This document shows, piece by piece, positions 15,065 to 21,578 of a stretch of 21,578 bases of DNA. The stretch's first letter is position 1, and each line of letters begins with the position of its first letter. The DNA lies in the NCBI GenBank assembly GCA_964460035.1, contig CAYWPG010000051.1, positions 1 to 21,578 on the forward strand. The letters run 5' to 3'. Under the pieces are notes generated by a model. The model worked only from the letters and a program-made list of their open reading frames with translations, was not told where the DNA came from and did not search any database. Position numbers and translations under genes: made by a program. The DNA is from CAYWPG01 sp964460035 (GTDB lineage: Bacteria > Pseudomonadota > Gammaproteobacteria > Nitrococcales > AK92).

Positions 15065-15795
15065 ACATGCTTTGGGCTCTGGGCAAGCGCGAGCTGGCGA
15101 GCTACTTCGCCACGCCTATCGCATACGTGTTCATTGTCGTCTTCCTCATGCTCAGCGGCGCGTTCACCTTTTTCATCGGTAACTTCTTTGAACGCGGACA
15201 AGCCGACTTAGCCAGCTTTTTCTTTTTTCATCCTTGGCTTTACCTGTTCCTGGTACCCGCGCTGGCCATGCGCCTTTGGGCCGATGAGCGCAAGACCGGC
15301 ACTCTGGAGCTGCTGCTGACCCTGCCGGTACGCATCTGGCAGGCGGTGCTGGCCAAGTTCCTTGCCGCCTGGGCATTCACCGGTCTGGCCCTGGCACTCA
15401 CCTTCCCGCTGTGGATCACGGTGAACTATCTGGGCACGCCCGATAACGGCGCGATACTGGCCGCCTATCTAGGCAGCTTCTTGATGGCCGGCGCGTTCCT
15501 CGCCATCGGCGCCTGCATATCGGCGCTCACCAAGAGCCAGGTGCTGGCCTTCATCATCACAGTGGTTGTCTGCCTATTGTTCATTCTCGCCGGTTTCCCG
15601 CTGGTGCTCTCGGCGTTCAGCGCATGGGCACCGACTGCGGTCGTCAACGCCGTCGCCTCGCTGAGCTTTCTTACGCACTTCGATGCCATCAGCCGCGGCG
15701 TGCTCGATCTGCGCGACCTGCTCTACTTCATCGCGCTGATCGCGGTCTGGCTGACAGCCAACGTCATTGTGGTGGACATGAAGAAAGCCGCTTGA
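15061..15795 (+). CDS. ABC-2 type transporter permease, GldF-like
   Basis: 244 residues with about six membrane helices (~18-40, 55-73, 103-122, 138-158, 165-187, 218-238). The motif WADERKTGTLELLLTLPV after helix 2 is diagnostic of the GldF-like ABC-2 permease group. The gene starts within the ATPase stop codon and has GGAGGAGG upstream. It is followed after 13 bp by the GldG-like gene. In Bacteroidetes the homologous GldF works with GldA and GldG in gliding. In proteobacteria the transported substrate is not established to my knowledge. Likely an inner-membrane partner of the preceding ATPase. Confidence 0.92.
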   Translation: MNMLWALGKRELASYFATPIAYVFIVVFLMLSGAFTFFIGNFFERGQADLASFFFFHPWLYLFLVPALAMRLWADERKTGTLELLLTLPVRIWQAVLAKFLAAWAFTGLALALTFPLWITVNYLGTPDNGAILAAYLGSFLMAGAFLAIGACISALTKSQVLAFIITVVVCLLFILAGFPLVLSAFSAWAPTAVVNAVASLSFLTHFDAISRGVLDLRDLLYFIALIAVWLTANVIVVDMKKAA

Positions 15796-15808
15796 GGGGG
15801 GAGGAGCA

Positions 15809-17635
15809 ATGCAACGCAGACTGATCTCCGGCACCGGCCTGCTCCTGCTCGCGGTGCTGTTCCTGGCGTTCAACGCCTTCAACCACGCGGTCCTCTCCGG
15901 GTTGCGATTGGACCTCACCGAAGACGGGCGTTACACGCTGTCTGCCGGCAGCAAGCAGCTGCTGGCCCAAATCGACGAGCCGATCGACCTCTATCTCTAC
16001 TATTCCGAGCGTGCCGGGGCCGAAGTGCCGGCAATACGCAACTACGCCCAGGAGGTTCGCGACCTGCTGCGCGAGTACGTGCTCAATAGCCGCGGCAAGC
16101 TACGCCTGCACCTGATCGACCCGGAGCCGTTCTCCGAGGCCGAGGACCGGGCCGCCGCCCTGGGACTGCAAGCCATCCCGCTCAACCAGAACGGCCAGCT
16201 TTACTTTGGACTGGCAGGCAGCAACGCCATCGGCGAACGCGATGCCATCGCGTTTCTTCACCCGGACCGCGCACCGCTGCTCGAATACGACATCAGCAAA
16301 CTCATCCATGGCTTGCTACAGCCGCGCAAGCCCGTCGTGGGCCTGATCAGCGGGCTGCCCATGAGCGGCGGATTCGATCCGCATCGGGGCGGAATGAGCG
16401 AGCCGTGGCAAGTCTACCGGGAAGCTCGCGAGCAGTTCGAGTTGCGCGAGCTGAGCCTTCCGCTCAGCCGGATCGACGACGACATAGACCTGCTCTGGGT
16501 GGTACAACCGGAGGGCTTCGACGAGGCCAGCCGTTATGCGCTGGAGCAATACCTGCTGGGCGGGGGACGCGCAGCGCTGTTCATAGACCCGGCCCCTGCG
16601 GGACGCCCGGGCGATACGCAAGCGCTGAGCGCCATGCTTGAAGCATGGGGAATCCACCTCGGCGACGACATTGTGCTGGACCCGACCTACGCGCTGGCGA
16701 CAACGTCGCCGTCCGATGGCCGCAGGGTCTACTACCCGGCCATTCTCGGTCTCAGCGGCAGCGCGCTGGCGGCAGAGGATCCGGTGACGGCGCGGCTCGG
16801 CCAGATCAATCTCGGCTACACCGGCGCCATCGACTGGAGCGAGCGTGACGGCATCAGCGTGCTGCCCCTGCTCCGCACTTCCGACGAGGCGCGCCTTACC
16901 GATCCCATGTCCTTGCAGTTCATCGAGCCGGCGAACCTCACTCAGCTCGCCGGCGAGCGCAAGGGCCGCATTCTGGCGGTGCGCGTCAGCGGTAAGCTCC
17001 CGGCGGTATTCGCCGACTCCGCTCCGGAAGATGCGGATAAGGAGCGGCACCTCACCGAAGCCACCGCTGCGGCGAACGTCATCGTAGTCGCCGATAGCGA
17101 CCTGCTAGCCGACCAGTTCTGGCTGCACACTCAGCGCTTCTTCGGCCAGATCCTGATTCAGCCCTTCGCCGACAACGGCGATCTGGTGCTGAACATGCTG
17201 GAGCAGCTGGCCGGTGGCGAGACCTTGCTCGGCATTCGCAGCCGCGCGGAATTCAGCCGTCCGTTCGAGCGCGTGAACGTGCTGCGAGCGCAGGCCGCGG
17301 AACGCTTCCAGGCCAAGGAGCAGGAGCTGGAAGCGCGCCTGGCAGAAACCGAAAAGCAGCTTGCCGAGCTGCGCCGTTCGGAGGACGGTCGCACCGTAGT
17401 GCTGACCGCCGAGCAGCGCCGGGCGCTAGAGCATTTCCAAGAAGAGCAGCTGCGGATCCGGCGTGAGCTGCGCGAGGTCCGCTACCAACTCGACAAGGAC
17501 ATCGACGCCCTGGCGAACCGACTGAAGCTGGCCAACATCGCTCTGGTTCCGCTGCTGGTGGCTGGGTTCGGCACGACGATCAGCATAGTGCGTCTGCGCC
17601 GCCGCCAGCGCGCGAGGAGGAACAAGCATGACTAA
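15809..17635 (+). CDS. GldG-like ABC transporter auxiliary protein with C-terminal coiled coil
   Basis: 608 residues. One N-terminal membrane helix (~8-28) is followed by the family signature LDLTEDGRYTLSAGSKQLL (~34-52). A large, presumably periplasmic domain corresponds to the ABC-type uncharacterised transport / GldG region, including a DUF4350-like stretch around DIDLLWVVQPEGF and the segment FIDPAPAG. A long Glu/Arg/Leu-rich coiled coil spans ~494-573, a second membrane helix ~574-594, and a strongly basic cytoplasmic tail ends RRRQRARRNKHD. The two-helix, big-periplasmic-loop layout matches GldG. GGAGGAG sits 3-5 nt before the ATG. It overlaps the next gene by 8 bp. Its role in the complex is unknown. 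It could gate the permease or bind substrate or peptidoglycan. Confidence 0.9.
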   Translation: MQRRLISGTGLLLLAVLFLAFNAFNHAVLSGLRLDLTEDGRYTLSAGSKQLLAQIDEPIDLYLYYSERAGAEVPAIRNYAQEVRDLLREYVLNSRGKLRLHLIDPEPFSEAEDRAAALGLQAIPLNQNGQLYFGLAGSNAIGERDAIAFLHPDRAPLLEYDISKLIHGLLQPRKPVVGLISGLPMSGGFDPHRGGMSEPWQVYREAREQFELRELSLPLSRIDDDIDLLWVVQPEGFDEASRYALEQYLLGGGRAALFIDPAPAGRPGDTQALSAMLEAWGIHLGDDIVLDPTYALATTSPSDGRRVYYPAILGLSGSALAAEDPVTARLGQINLGYTGAIDWSERDGISVLPLLRTSDEARLTDPMSLQFIEPANLTQLAGERKGRILAVRVSGKLPAVFADSAPEDADKERHLTEATAAANVIVVADSDLLADQFWLHTQRFFGQILIQPFADNGDLVLNMLEQLAGGETLLGIRSRAEFSRPFERVNVLRAQAAERFQAKEQELEARLAETEKQLAELRRSEDGRTVVLTAEQRRALEHFQEEQLRIRRELREVRYQLDKDIDALANRLKLANIALVPLLVAGFGTTISIVRLRRRQRARRNKHD

Positions 17636-18659
17636 GCGTAATCTTGCCATTCTGTTACTGGCAGCGGTCGTCGTAGTGCTTGTCGCCGCCCTGTCTGCCC
17701 GCCCCAGCGGCCAGCCGGTGGTGACGGAGGCGCCGCTGTTGCCGGACCTGGCAACGCGTCTGGACGAGGTGGCGCGCATAGAGCTTGCGACCGCCGACGG
17801 CACCGCGGTAACACTGATACGGGGCGACAATGGCTGGGGGGTTGCGGAACGCGACGGCTACCCGGCCGATGCCAGTCAAATCCGCGCACTGCTGCTGGAT
17901 CTGTCCGCTGCCCGTACCGTGGAAGCCAAGACGGCACGGCCCGATCAGCATCACCATCTGGGCCTGCAGGCGCTGGAGCAAACCGATGCGCCCGGCACGC
18001 AACTGACGCTGCTCGATGCTGCCGACAAGCGGCTTGCCAGCATCCTGGTCGGACGCTCCGAAGGAGGGCTTGGCGATTACGCCCGTTTGAGCGACAGCGA
18101 CCAGAGCTGGTTGGTAAGCGGTTTGCCGCGTCTGGAGCGGGAGCCTCAAAGCTGGCTGGCGCGCCAACTGCTGGACATCGGCTCGGAGCTTATCCACCGC
18201 GTGGAGGTTATGGCGGCCGATGGGAAGAGTTACGCGCTGGTCAAGGACAATCCCGGCAATCATGAGTTTCGACTCGAAAACGCCGACGAGCGCGAACTCG
18301 ATCCAGTGGGTGTGTACCGGCTGAGCAACGCGCTGTCCGATCTGCGTCTGGAGGACGTACGCATCGCAGCACAAACCGGCAAGGCGCAGGGAAGCACCCG
18401 GGTGACGACCTTCGATGGCCGACGCGTGCAGTTCGACTGGTGGCAGGAGGAAGAAGGGCCAATGGCCGCGGCGGTTCGTATAGAACACGATCCTGAGATT
18501 GCCGAGCGCTTTGCCGAGGCGGAACTCGCCGAGCGCTGGACGCCCGAGCAGACGGCAGATCTGGATCAGCGTTTGCGCGAGCGCCTCTTTATCCTGCCGG
18601 AGCAACGTAGCGAGCACCTGCGCCAGGCACTGGACGATCTGCTCGCCTCAACCGATTGA
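17628..18659 (+). CDS. DUF4340 domain-containing single-pass membrane protein
   Basis: 343 residues. An N-terminal signal anchor (KRNLAILLLAAVVVVLVAAL, ~3-22) is followed by a soluble, probably periplasmic domain. Features typical of DUF4340 proteins are visible: VARIELATADGTAVTLIRGDNGWGV (split here: VARIELATADG, then VTLIRGDNGW) at ~48-71, VEAKTARPDQHHHLGL near 103-118, and repeated short beta-strand motifs. AGGAGG lies 7 nt before the ATG, and the start overlaps the GldG-like stop by 8 bp (ATGACTAA), so expression is coupled. It is the last gene of the operon, followed by a hairpin at 18667-18700. Co-occurrence with GldAFG-like genes is a known arrangement in many bacteria. The molecular function is not known. 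Confidence 0.88.
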   Translation: MTKRNLAILLLAAVVVVLVAALSARPSGQPVVTEAPLLPDLATRLDEVARIELATADGTAVTLIRGDNGWGVAERDGYPADASQIRALLLDLSAARTVEAKTARPDQHHHLGLQALEQTDAPGTQLTLLDAADKRLASILVGRSEGGLGDYARLSDSDQSWLVSGLPRLEREPQSWLARQLLDIGSELIHRVEVMAADGKSYALVKDNPGNHEFRLENADERELDPVGVYRLSNALSDLRLEDVRIAAQTGKAQGSTRVTTFDGRRVQFDWWQEEEGPMAAAVRIEHDPEIAERFAEAELAERWTPEQTADLDQRLRERLFILPEQRSEHLRQALDDLLASTD

Positions 18660-18666
18660 CGCGGTA

Positions 18667-18700
18667 CCGCTACCGGCTGCGGCAATGCGGCCGGTAGCGG
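18667..18700 (+). terminator. Strong hairpin directly after the GldA-like operon, no U-tract
   Basis: Perfect 11-bp arms CCGCTACCGGC (18667-18677) and GCCGGTAGCGG (18690-18700) continue inward with T-G, G-C and C-G pairs to a 6-nt loop. It begins 8 nt after the operon stop codon. No T-run follows (CCTATCTCCC). Most likely the 3' end structure of the operon mRNA. Confidence 0.6.
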
Positions 18701-18859
18701 CCTATCTCCCACGTCTGGCGTGACTGCCACGGCCTCCTGAGATTCGTCCGGATCGCAGCGCGCGAACGCGCGGCGCCCTTCCCGTCTCCCAGCTACCGCA
18801 GCAGTGCTCGTGTCCGCCTGCATGATACGGCGGCACGGCATGGACTTGCGCAATCGGCC

Positions 18860-18889
18860 GTATGGCGCCCATGCTCAGCAGCGCCATAC
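18860..18889 (-). terminator. Hairpin downstream of the glutathione transferase gene, no U-tract
   Basis: Perfect 9-bp arms GTATGGCGC (18860-18868) and GCGCCATAC (18881-18889) with a 12-nt loop lie 31 nt after the GST stop on the minus strand. No U-tract follows. Together with 18667-18700 it fills the 261-bp convergent gap (18660-18920), where no gene is called. Confidence 0.5.
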
Positions 18890-18920
18890 CACCGACCAAC
18901 GATGTACCGGAGGTGCGCGA

Positions 18921-19535
18921 TCAGCGCTTCAGCAAGCCTTCGGCCTCCATAGCCGCCTGAACGCTGGGACGCTCGCTGACGCGACGCTGGAACGCAACCA
19001 AAGCTTCGAAAGCGGAGATGTCCAGCTTCAGGTAGCGTGCCCAGCTAAGCGTCACCAGGAGGTAGGCATCGGCAGCGGAGAACGCGCTTCCCAGCAGGTA
19101 GTCACCCTGCTTGGCCAGATGAGAGTTGACGAACTCAAAACGCTTGAAGAGCGCCTCCTTAGCCAGCTCCTTGGCCGCATCCGGCATTTGCGGATTGAAC
19201 AACGGAGCGAAGCCCTTGTGCAGCTCGGTGGCAACGAAGTTCAGCCACTCTTGAGCGCGATAACGCGGCATGCCGCCCGCTGCTGGCATCAGGCCCTTAT
19301 CCGGCACTAAGTCGGCAACATACTGGAGGATCACCGCGGCCTCGGTGAGTATCTCGCCGCCATCGAGCTCCAGCGCCGGCACCCCGCCCTTGGGGTTGAT
19401 AGCCCAGAAGTCCCCGCCCGATGCGGTCTGCTTGCTTTGCAAGTCGACCTTCTCGAGCTCGAAGTCCAAACCGGCTTCGCGCAGAAGGATATGCGGAGCC
19501 AACGAACAGGCACCAGGCGCAAAGTAAAGCTTCAT
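18921..19535 (-). CDS. gstA: Glutathione S-transferase, beta class
   Basis: 204 residues, a cytoplasmic dimeric enzyme that conjugates glutathione to electrophiles or acts in redox protection. The N-terminal thioredoxin-like domain begins MKLYFAPGACSLAPHI, with the beta-class Cys10 in place. NPKGGVPAL (~47-55) carries the cis-Pro glutathione site and LTEAAVILQY (~63-72) the GSH gamma-glutamyl contacts. The helical domain has WLNFVATELHKGF, with H106 and K107 at the positions found in E. coli GST. FSAADAYLLVTLSWA (~151-165) is the N-capping/folding motif. The whole length closely follows E. coli GstA. AGAGGG lies about 9 nt before the ATG. It is a single-gene unit. Confidence 0.95.
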   Translation of the reverse strand: MKLYFAPGACSLAPHILLREAGLDFELEKVDLQSKQTASGGDFWAINPKGGVPALELDGGEILTEAAVILQYVADLVPDKGLMPAAGGMPRYRAQEWLNFVATELHKGFAPLFNPQMPDAAKELAKEALFKRFEFVNSHLAKQGDYLLGSAFSAADAYLLVTLSWARYLKLDISAFEALVAFQRRVSERPSVQAAMEAEGLLKR

Positions 19536-19863
19536 GTGCTGTTTCCCTCTCTGGTAACACTATGGGCGGTAAAAAGACGGATGCCCAGCGTGAGGCCTAG
19601 GCGCGACCCCCATCGTAAGGCGCCGCGCCTGCACACAGGCGCTGAACCAGCGCTTCGTAGCTTACCCAAACCGCCGACACTCGCACCAGCGCGCAAGAAC
19701 CTGATCCGAGCGGTTACACTAGTGCCCCCTCTGCTTCCGTTTGCCGATACCGCACCCCTTTGCCGCGGACAGGCGCGTGTGCGCCCACAGGGCAGCCTTG
19801 ACGTCGGCAAGCGATCCGCAAGGGGGAACGCGACTCAACTGATGTGGTACTGAGAGGCAACCT
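19536..19863. other. Divergent promoter region between GST and thioesterase genes
   Basis: 328 bp without a convincing gene. It serves two divergent units. A TTGACG (19798-19803) could be a -35 for the plus-strand thioesterase, but no matching -10 is seen, so no promoter is called. No notable long repeat. Confidence 0.5.
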
Positions 19864-20265
19864 ATGCACGCACCCGAAGGCTATACCCCACTTGACCGGT
19901 CGGCACCGTTTTGGGATTTGGTCGGTCCGTTCTATCAAAAGGAATGCAACGGAACCCGGTACCTGGGCCTGCGCGTTGAGGAGAAGCACTGCAATATACG
20001 CGGGGTCGTGCAAGGTGGCGTCATCTGTACGCTGGCAGACGTGGCGTTGGGCCTGAACATTGCCGCGGCCCTACCTGAGCCGGCTCCCATTGCCACCGTC
20101 AACCTCACTACCGACTACGCCGGCGCCGGGCAGCTGGGCGACTGGTTGGAAGCGCGCGTGGACGTGCAACGAACCGGCCGCCGTCTCGCTTTTGCCAATG
20201 CCTACATATTCGTCGGCGAACAGCGAATCGCACGCATCAGCGGCGTCTTCACCGTCTTGAGCTAA
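19864..20265 (+). CDS. PaaI-like hotdog-fold thioesterase
   Basis: 133 residues, the usual length of single-domain PaaI/4HBT acyl-CoA thioesterases, which hydrolyse acyl- or aryl-CoA esters in the cytoplasm as homotetramers. The central helix motif reads GVVQGGVICTLADVALG (~47-63). D59 occupies the place of the catalytic Asp of PaaI. Position 50 is Gln, where most family members have His in HGG. ATVNLTTDYAG (~77-87) is the typical strand after the helix, and RTGRRLAFANAYIF (~103-116) the next hairpin. GAGAGG lies 6 nt before the ATG. Its neighbours are the GST (divergent) and a PhyH-type dioxygenase 335 bp downstream. It could counter or recycle the acyl-CoA synthetase at 6118-7686, but nothing in the sequence shows this. 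Confidence 0.9.
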   Translation: MHAPEGYTPLDRSAPFWDLVGPFYQKECNGTRYLGLRVEEKHCNIRGVVQGGVICTLADVALGLNIAAALPEPAPIATVNLTTDYAGAGQLGDWLEARVDVQRTGRRLAFANAYIFVGEQRIARISGVFTVLS

Positions 20266-20600
20266 GAGCTTCGCGACAACCAGGGTGTACGGTCATCATC
20301 CGCATGCAGCAGCCGATACCGCCCCGACCCAAGGCGCGGCTCGCGGCGGCTGCATCTTCATTGCCAGCAGACCGCTACCGTGCCAGGGCCTGTAAGAGTC
20401 CTCGGCGCGGCTGCGCAAGCCCCGGCTTAGTGCCCCCTTGGGAATATGTACTTTCCCGGGGGCACTCACATAAGCTAGCGAACGTTCCCGCTACGGCAGT
20501 TCGCTGAAGCGCGAGCACATAGTGTTTCTGGTCGGCTGACGCATACCCCGGCCATTCCACCGACTGACAACAGCCAACGGCTGTATCGAGGCTGCAACAC
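20266..20600. other. Gap between thioesterase and PhyH-family genes, with a long stem-loop
   Basis: 335 bp without a convincing gene. The main feature is the 14-bp stem at 20429-20466. A smaller GGCT-GCGCA-AGCC stem lies just upstream. The region should carry the PhyH promoter. None could be assigned. Confidence 0.5.
20429..20466 (+). terminator. Long GC-rich stem-loop (14 bp with one bulge), no U-tract
   Basis: AGTGCCCCC (20429-20437) pairs with GGGGGCACT (20458-20466). After a TT bulge, GGGAA (20440-20444) pairs with TTCCC (20453-20457) around an 8-nt loop. It lies 164 nt after the thioesterase stop and 135 nt before the PhyH ATG. There is no T-run on either strand. It could be a 3' end structure, a leader element of the dioxygenase gene, or a small structured RNA. 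Confidence 0.45.
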
Positions 20601-21407
20601 ATGACTTCCAGCACGGCTACCGTGAACGGCTTTCTACCGGAGGAACTGAGCAAGTTTGAGCGTGACGGTTATATCGTTGCTCGCCAGCTCGCCCCCCCGT
20701 CCCTGGTCGCTGCCATACGGGCCCGAGCCGAAGCGGACCTGGCGAACCGCGTGGAGCCGTTCGAGCTGGAAGCGGATTTGCGCTATCCCGGTGCACCGCC
20801 GTCCCGCGACGCCGAGGGTGGATTGGCCATCCGCAGGCTGCTGCGCGCCTATGGCCGCGATCCCGTTTTCGATGAGTGGCTACAGTCTCCCGCACTGGGG
20901 ACACGGCTGAGACAACTGCTCGGTCCAAGGGTGCTAATGCCGCAAGCGCACCATAATTGCATCATGACCAAGCAGCCGCGTTACAGTAGCGATAGCCTGT
21001 GGCATCAGGACATTCGCTACTGGCGCTACACGCGCCGGGAGCTGGTCACCGCCTGGCTGGCGTTGGGGCACGAGTACGAGCGCAACGGCGGCCTGCAGGT
21101 CATACCCGGCTCGCATAAGCTGGAGCTGGACCGCGACCGGTTCGACGACGCATTGTTCTTCCGGACCGATCTGCCCATCAACCAGCCGCTGCTGGAGCAG
21201 CGGGTGCCGCTGGAACTCGCACCGGGCGACGTGCTGTTCTTCCACTGCCGGCTGCTGCACGCCGCGACCCGCAACTACGAGGACCAAACCAAGCTAGCGC
21301 TGGTCTTCACGTTCCGCTCGCCTGACGATACCCCAGTGCCGGGCACCCGATCGGCGTCGCTGCCGGACGTAGAGCTGGCCCACACCGAGGCACCAGCGCC
21401 GGTCTAG
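20601..21407 (+). CDS. Phytanoyl-CoA dioxygenase (PhyH) family Fe(II)/2-oxoglutarate oxygenase
   Basis: 268 residues, a typical PhyH length. Cytoplasmic non-haem iron oxygenase that would hydroxylate a small substrate using O2 and 2-oxoglutarate. The N-terminal FLPEELSKFERDGYIVARQL (~11-30) is the usual PhyH entry helix-strand. The iron triad is visible as H135 and D137 in WHQDIRYW, and H220 in LLHAATRN. GGLQVIPGSHK (~163-173) and LAPGDVLFFH (~206-215) are family strands, and the 2-oxoglutarate side has TRN...KLALVFTF. GAGG is about 9 nt upstream of the ATG. The substrate is unknown; ectoine hydroxylase and other PhyH enzymes share this scaffold. It stands alone. Confidence 0.92.
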   Translation: MTSSTATVNGFLPEELSKFERDGYIVARQLAPPSLVAAIRARAEADLANRVEPFELEADLRYPGAPPSRDAEGGLAIRRLLRAYGRDPVFDEWLQSPALGTRLRQLLGPRVLMPQAHHNCIMTKQPRYSSDSLWHQDIRYWRYTRRELVTAWLALGHEYERNGGLQVIPGSHKLELDRDRFDDALFFRTDLPINQPLLEQRVPLELAPGDVLFFHCRLLHAATRNYEDQTKLALVFTFRSPDDTPVPGTRSASLPDVELAHTEAPAPV

Positions 21408-21426
21408 GCGTTCACCGAGGCACTTG

Positions 21427-21474
21427 TGCGCCCCTTCCAGACCTTGCCCGCTCCAAAAGGCTTAGAGGGGCGCA
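21427..21474 (+). terminator. Inverted repeat just after the PhyH gene
   Basis: Arms TGCGCCCCT (21427-21435) and AGGGGCGCA (21466-21474) are perfect 9-bp complements around a 30-nt loop that can itself fold through CCTT/AAGG. It begins 20 nt after the stop codon. No U-tract. A probable 3' end structure. The remaining bases to 21578 hold no gene I can support. Confidence 0.45.
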
Positions 21475-21578
21475 GAAGATGGCGAGCGCACTCTATCGCG
21501 CACGCAAGTGGGGAAGCGAGTGGGCGCCAGGGAGGCGTCAGCTTGGGGAAACTTCAAAGGGCAACAGCGTTATATAAA

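Noticed and set aside
18702..18899. 65-residue minus-strand frame with a His/Cys-rich patch (YHAGGHEHCC)
   Set aside because: No Shine-Dalgarno upstream, it overlaps the hairpin at 18860-18889, and the rest is Arg/Gly-rich noise. A metal-binding peptide is not supported.
19720..20438. TAGTGCCCCCT occurring on both sides of the thioesterase gene (19720-19730 and 20428-20438)
   Set aside because: An 11-bp direct match is expected by chance several times in 21 kb; there is no target duplication or mobile-element structure.
21479..21577. 32-codon ATG frame at the right edge
   Set aside because: No convincing RBS, too short, no recognisable sequence, and it ends at the window edge by chance.

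Overview
The window is about 21.6 kb of moderately high-GC DNA, near 60-65% by eye. It is densely coded on both strands. It looks like the chromosome of a Gram-negative proteobacterium, most likely a gammaproteobacterium. The pointers are Sec-type periplasmic binding proteins without lipobox cysteines, an E. coli-like beta-class glutathione transferase, and a Dpp/Opp importer. Genus is not assigned. No tRNA, rRNA, CRISPR array, integrase or transposase was found.

Region A (1-11606) is a peptide-type ABC import locus on the minus strand. Read in the direction of transcription it holds two full-length paralogous substrate-binding proteins (9897-11606 and 7793-9496), then a dppBCDF-like operon (5475 down to 1440), then a third paralogous binding protein (1001 down to the window edge, partial). 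A plus-strand acyl-CoA synthetase (6118-7686) lies between the binding proteins and the permease operon. So one permease/ATPase set is surrounded by three similar receptors and a CoA ligase. This suggests import of a family of related ligands, some perhaps carrying a carboxylic acid that is then activated to a CoA ester. That link is inference.

Region B (12054-13801, plus strand) holds a small four-helix membrane protein of unknown function, a dienelactone-hydrolase-family enzyme with an intact Cys-His-Asp triad, and a small decayed gene. The decayed gene (13618-13801) has a +1 frameshift and an apparent internal in-frame deletion relative to the small-protein family it resembles.

Region C (14138-18659, plus strand) is a tight four-gene operon: a GldA-like ABC ATPase, a GldF-like ABC-2 permease, a GldG-like membrane-anchored auxiliary protein and a DUF4340-type single-pass protein. 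The genes overlap by 4 bp, are separated by 13 bp, and overlap by 8 bp. The architecture resembles the gliding-motility GldAFG transporter of Bacteroidetes. Outside that phylum its substrate is, to my knowledge, not defined. It is the best candidate in the window for a multi-gene system of unknown function.

Region D (18660-21578) contains the glutathione transferase (minus strand), a PaaI-like hotdog thioesterase with Gln in place of the usual HGG histidine, and a phytanoyl-CoA dioxygenase-family Fe(II)/2-oxoglutarate enzyme. These appear to be independent metabolic genes.

Most gene ends carry strong GC-rich hairpins with no following U-tract. Only the 9897-11606 binding-protein gene has a textbook intrinsic terminator. 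Several intergenic regions hold perfect inverted repeats that could be operators or RNA structures.
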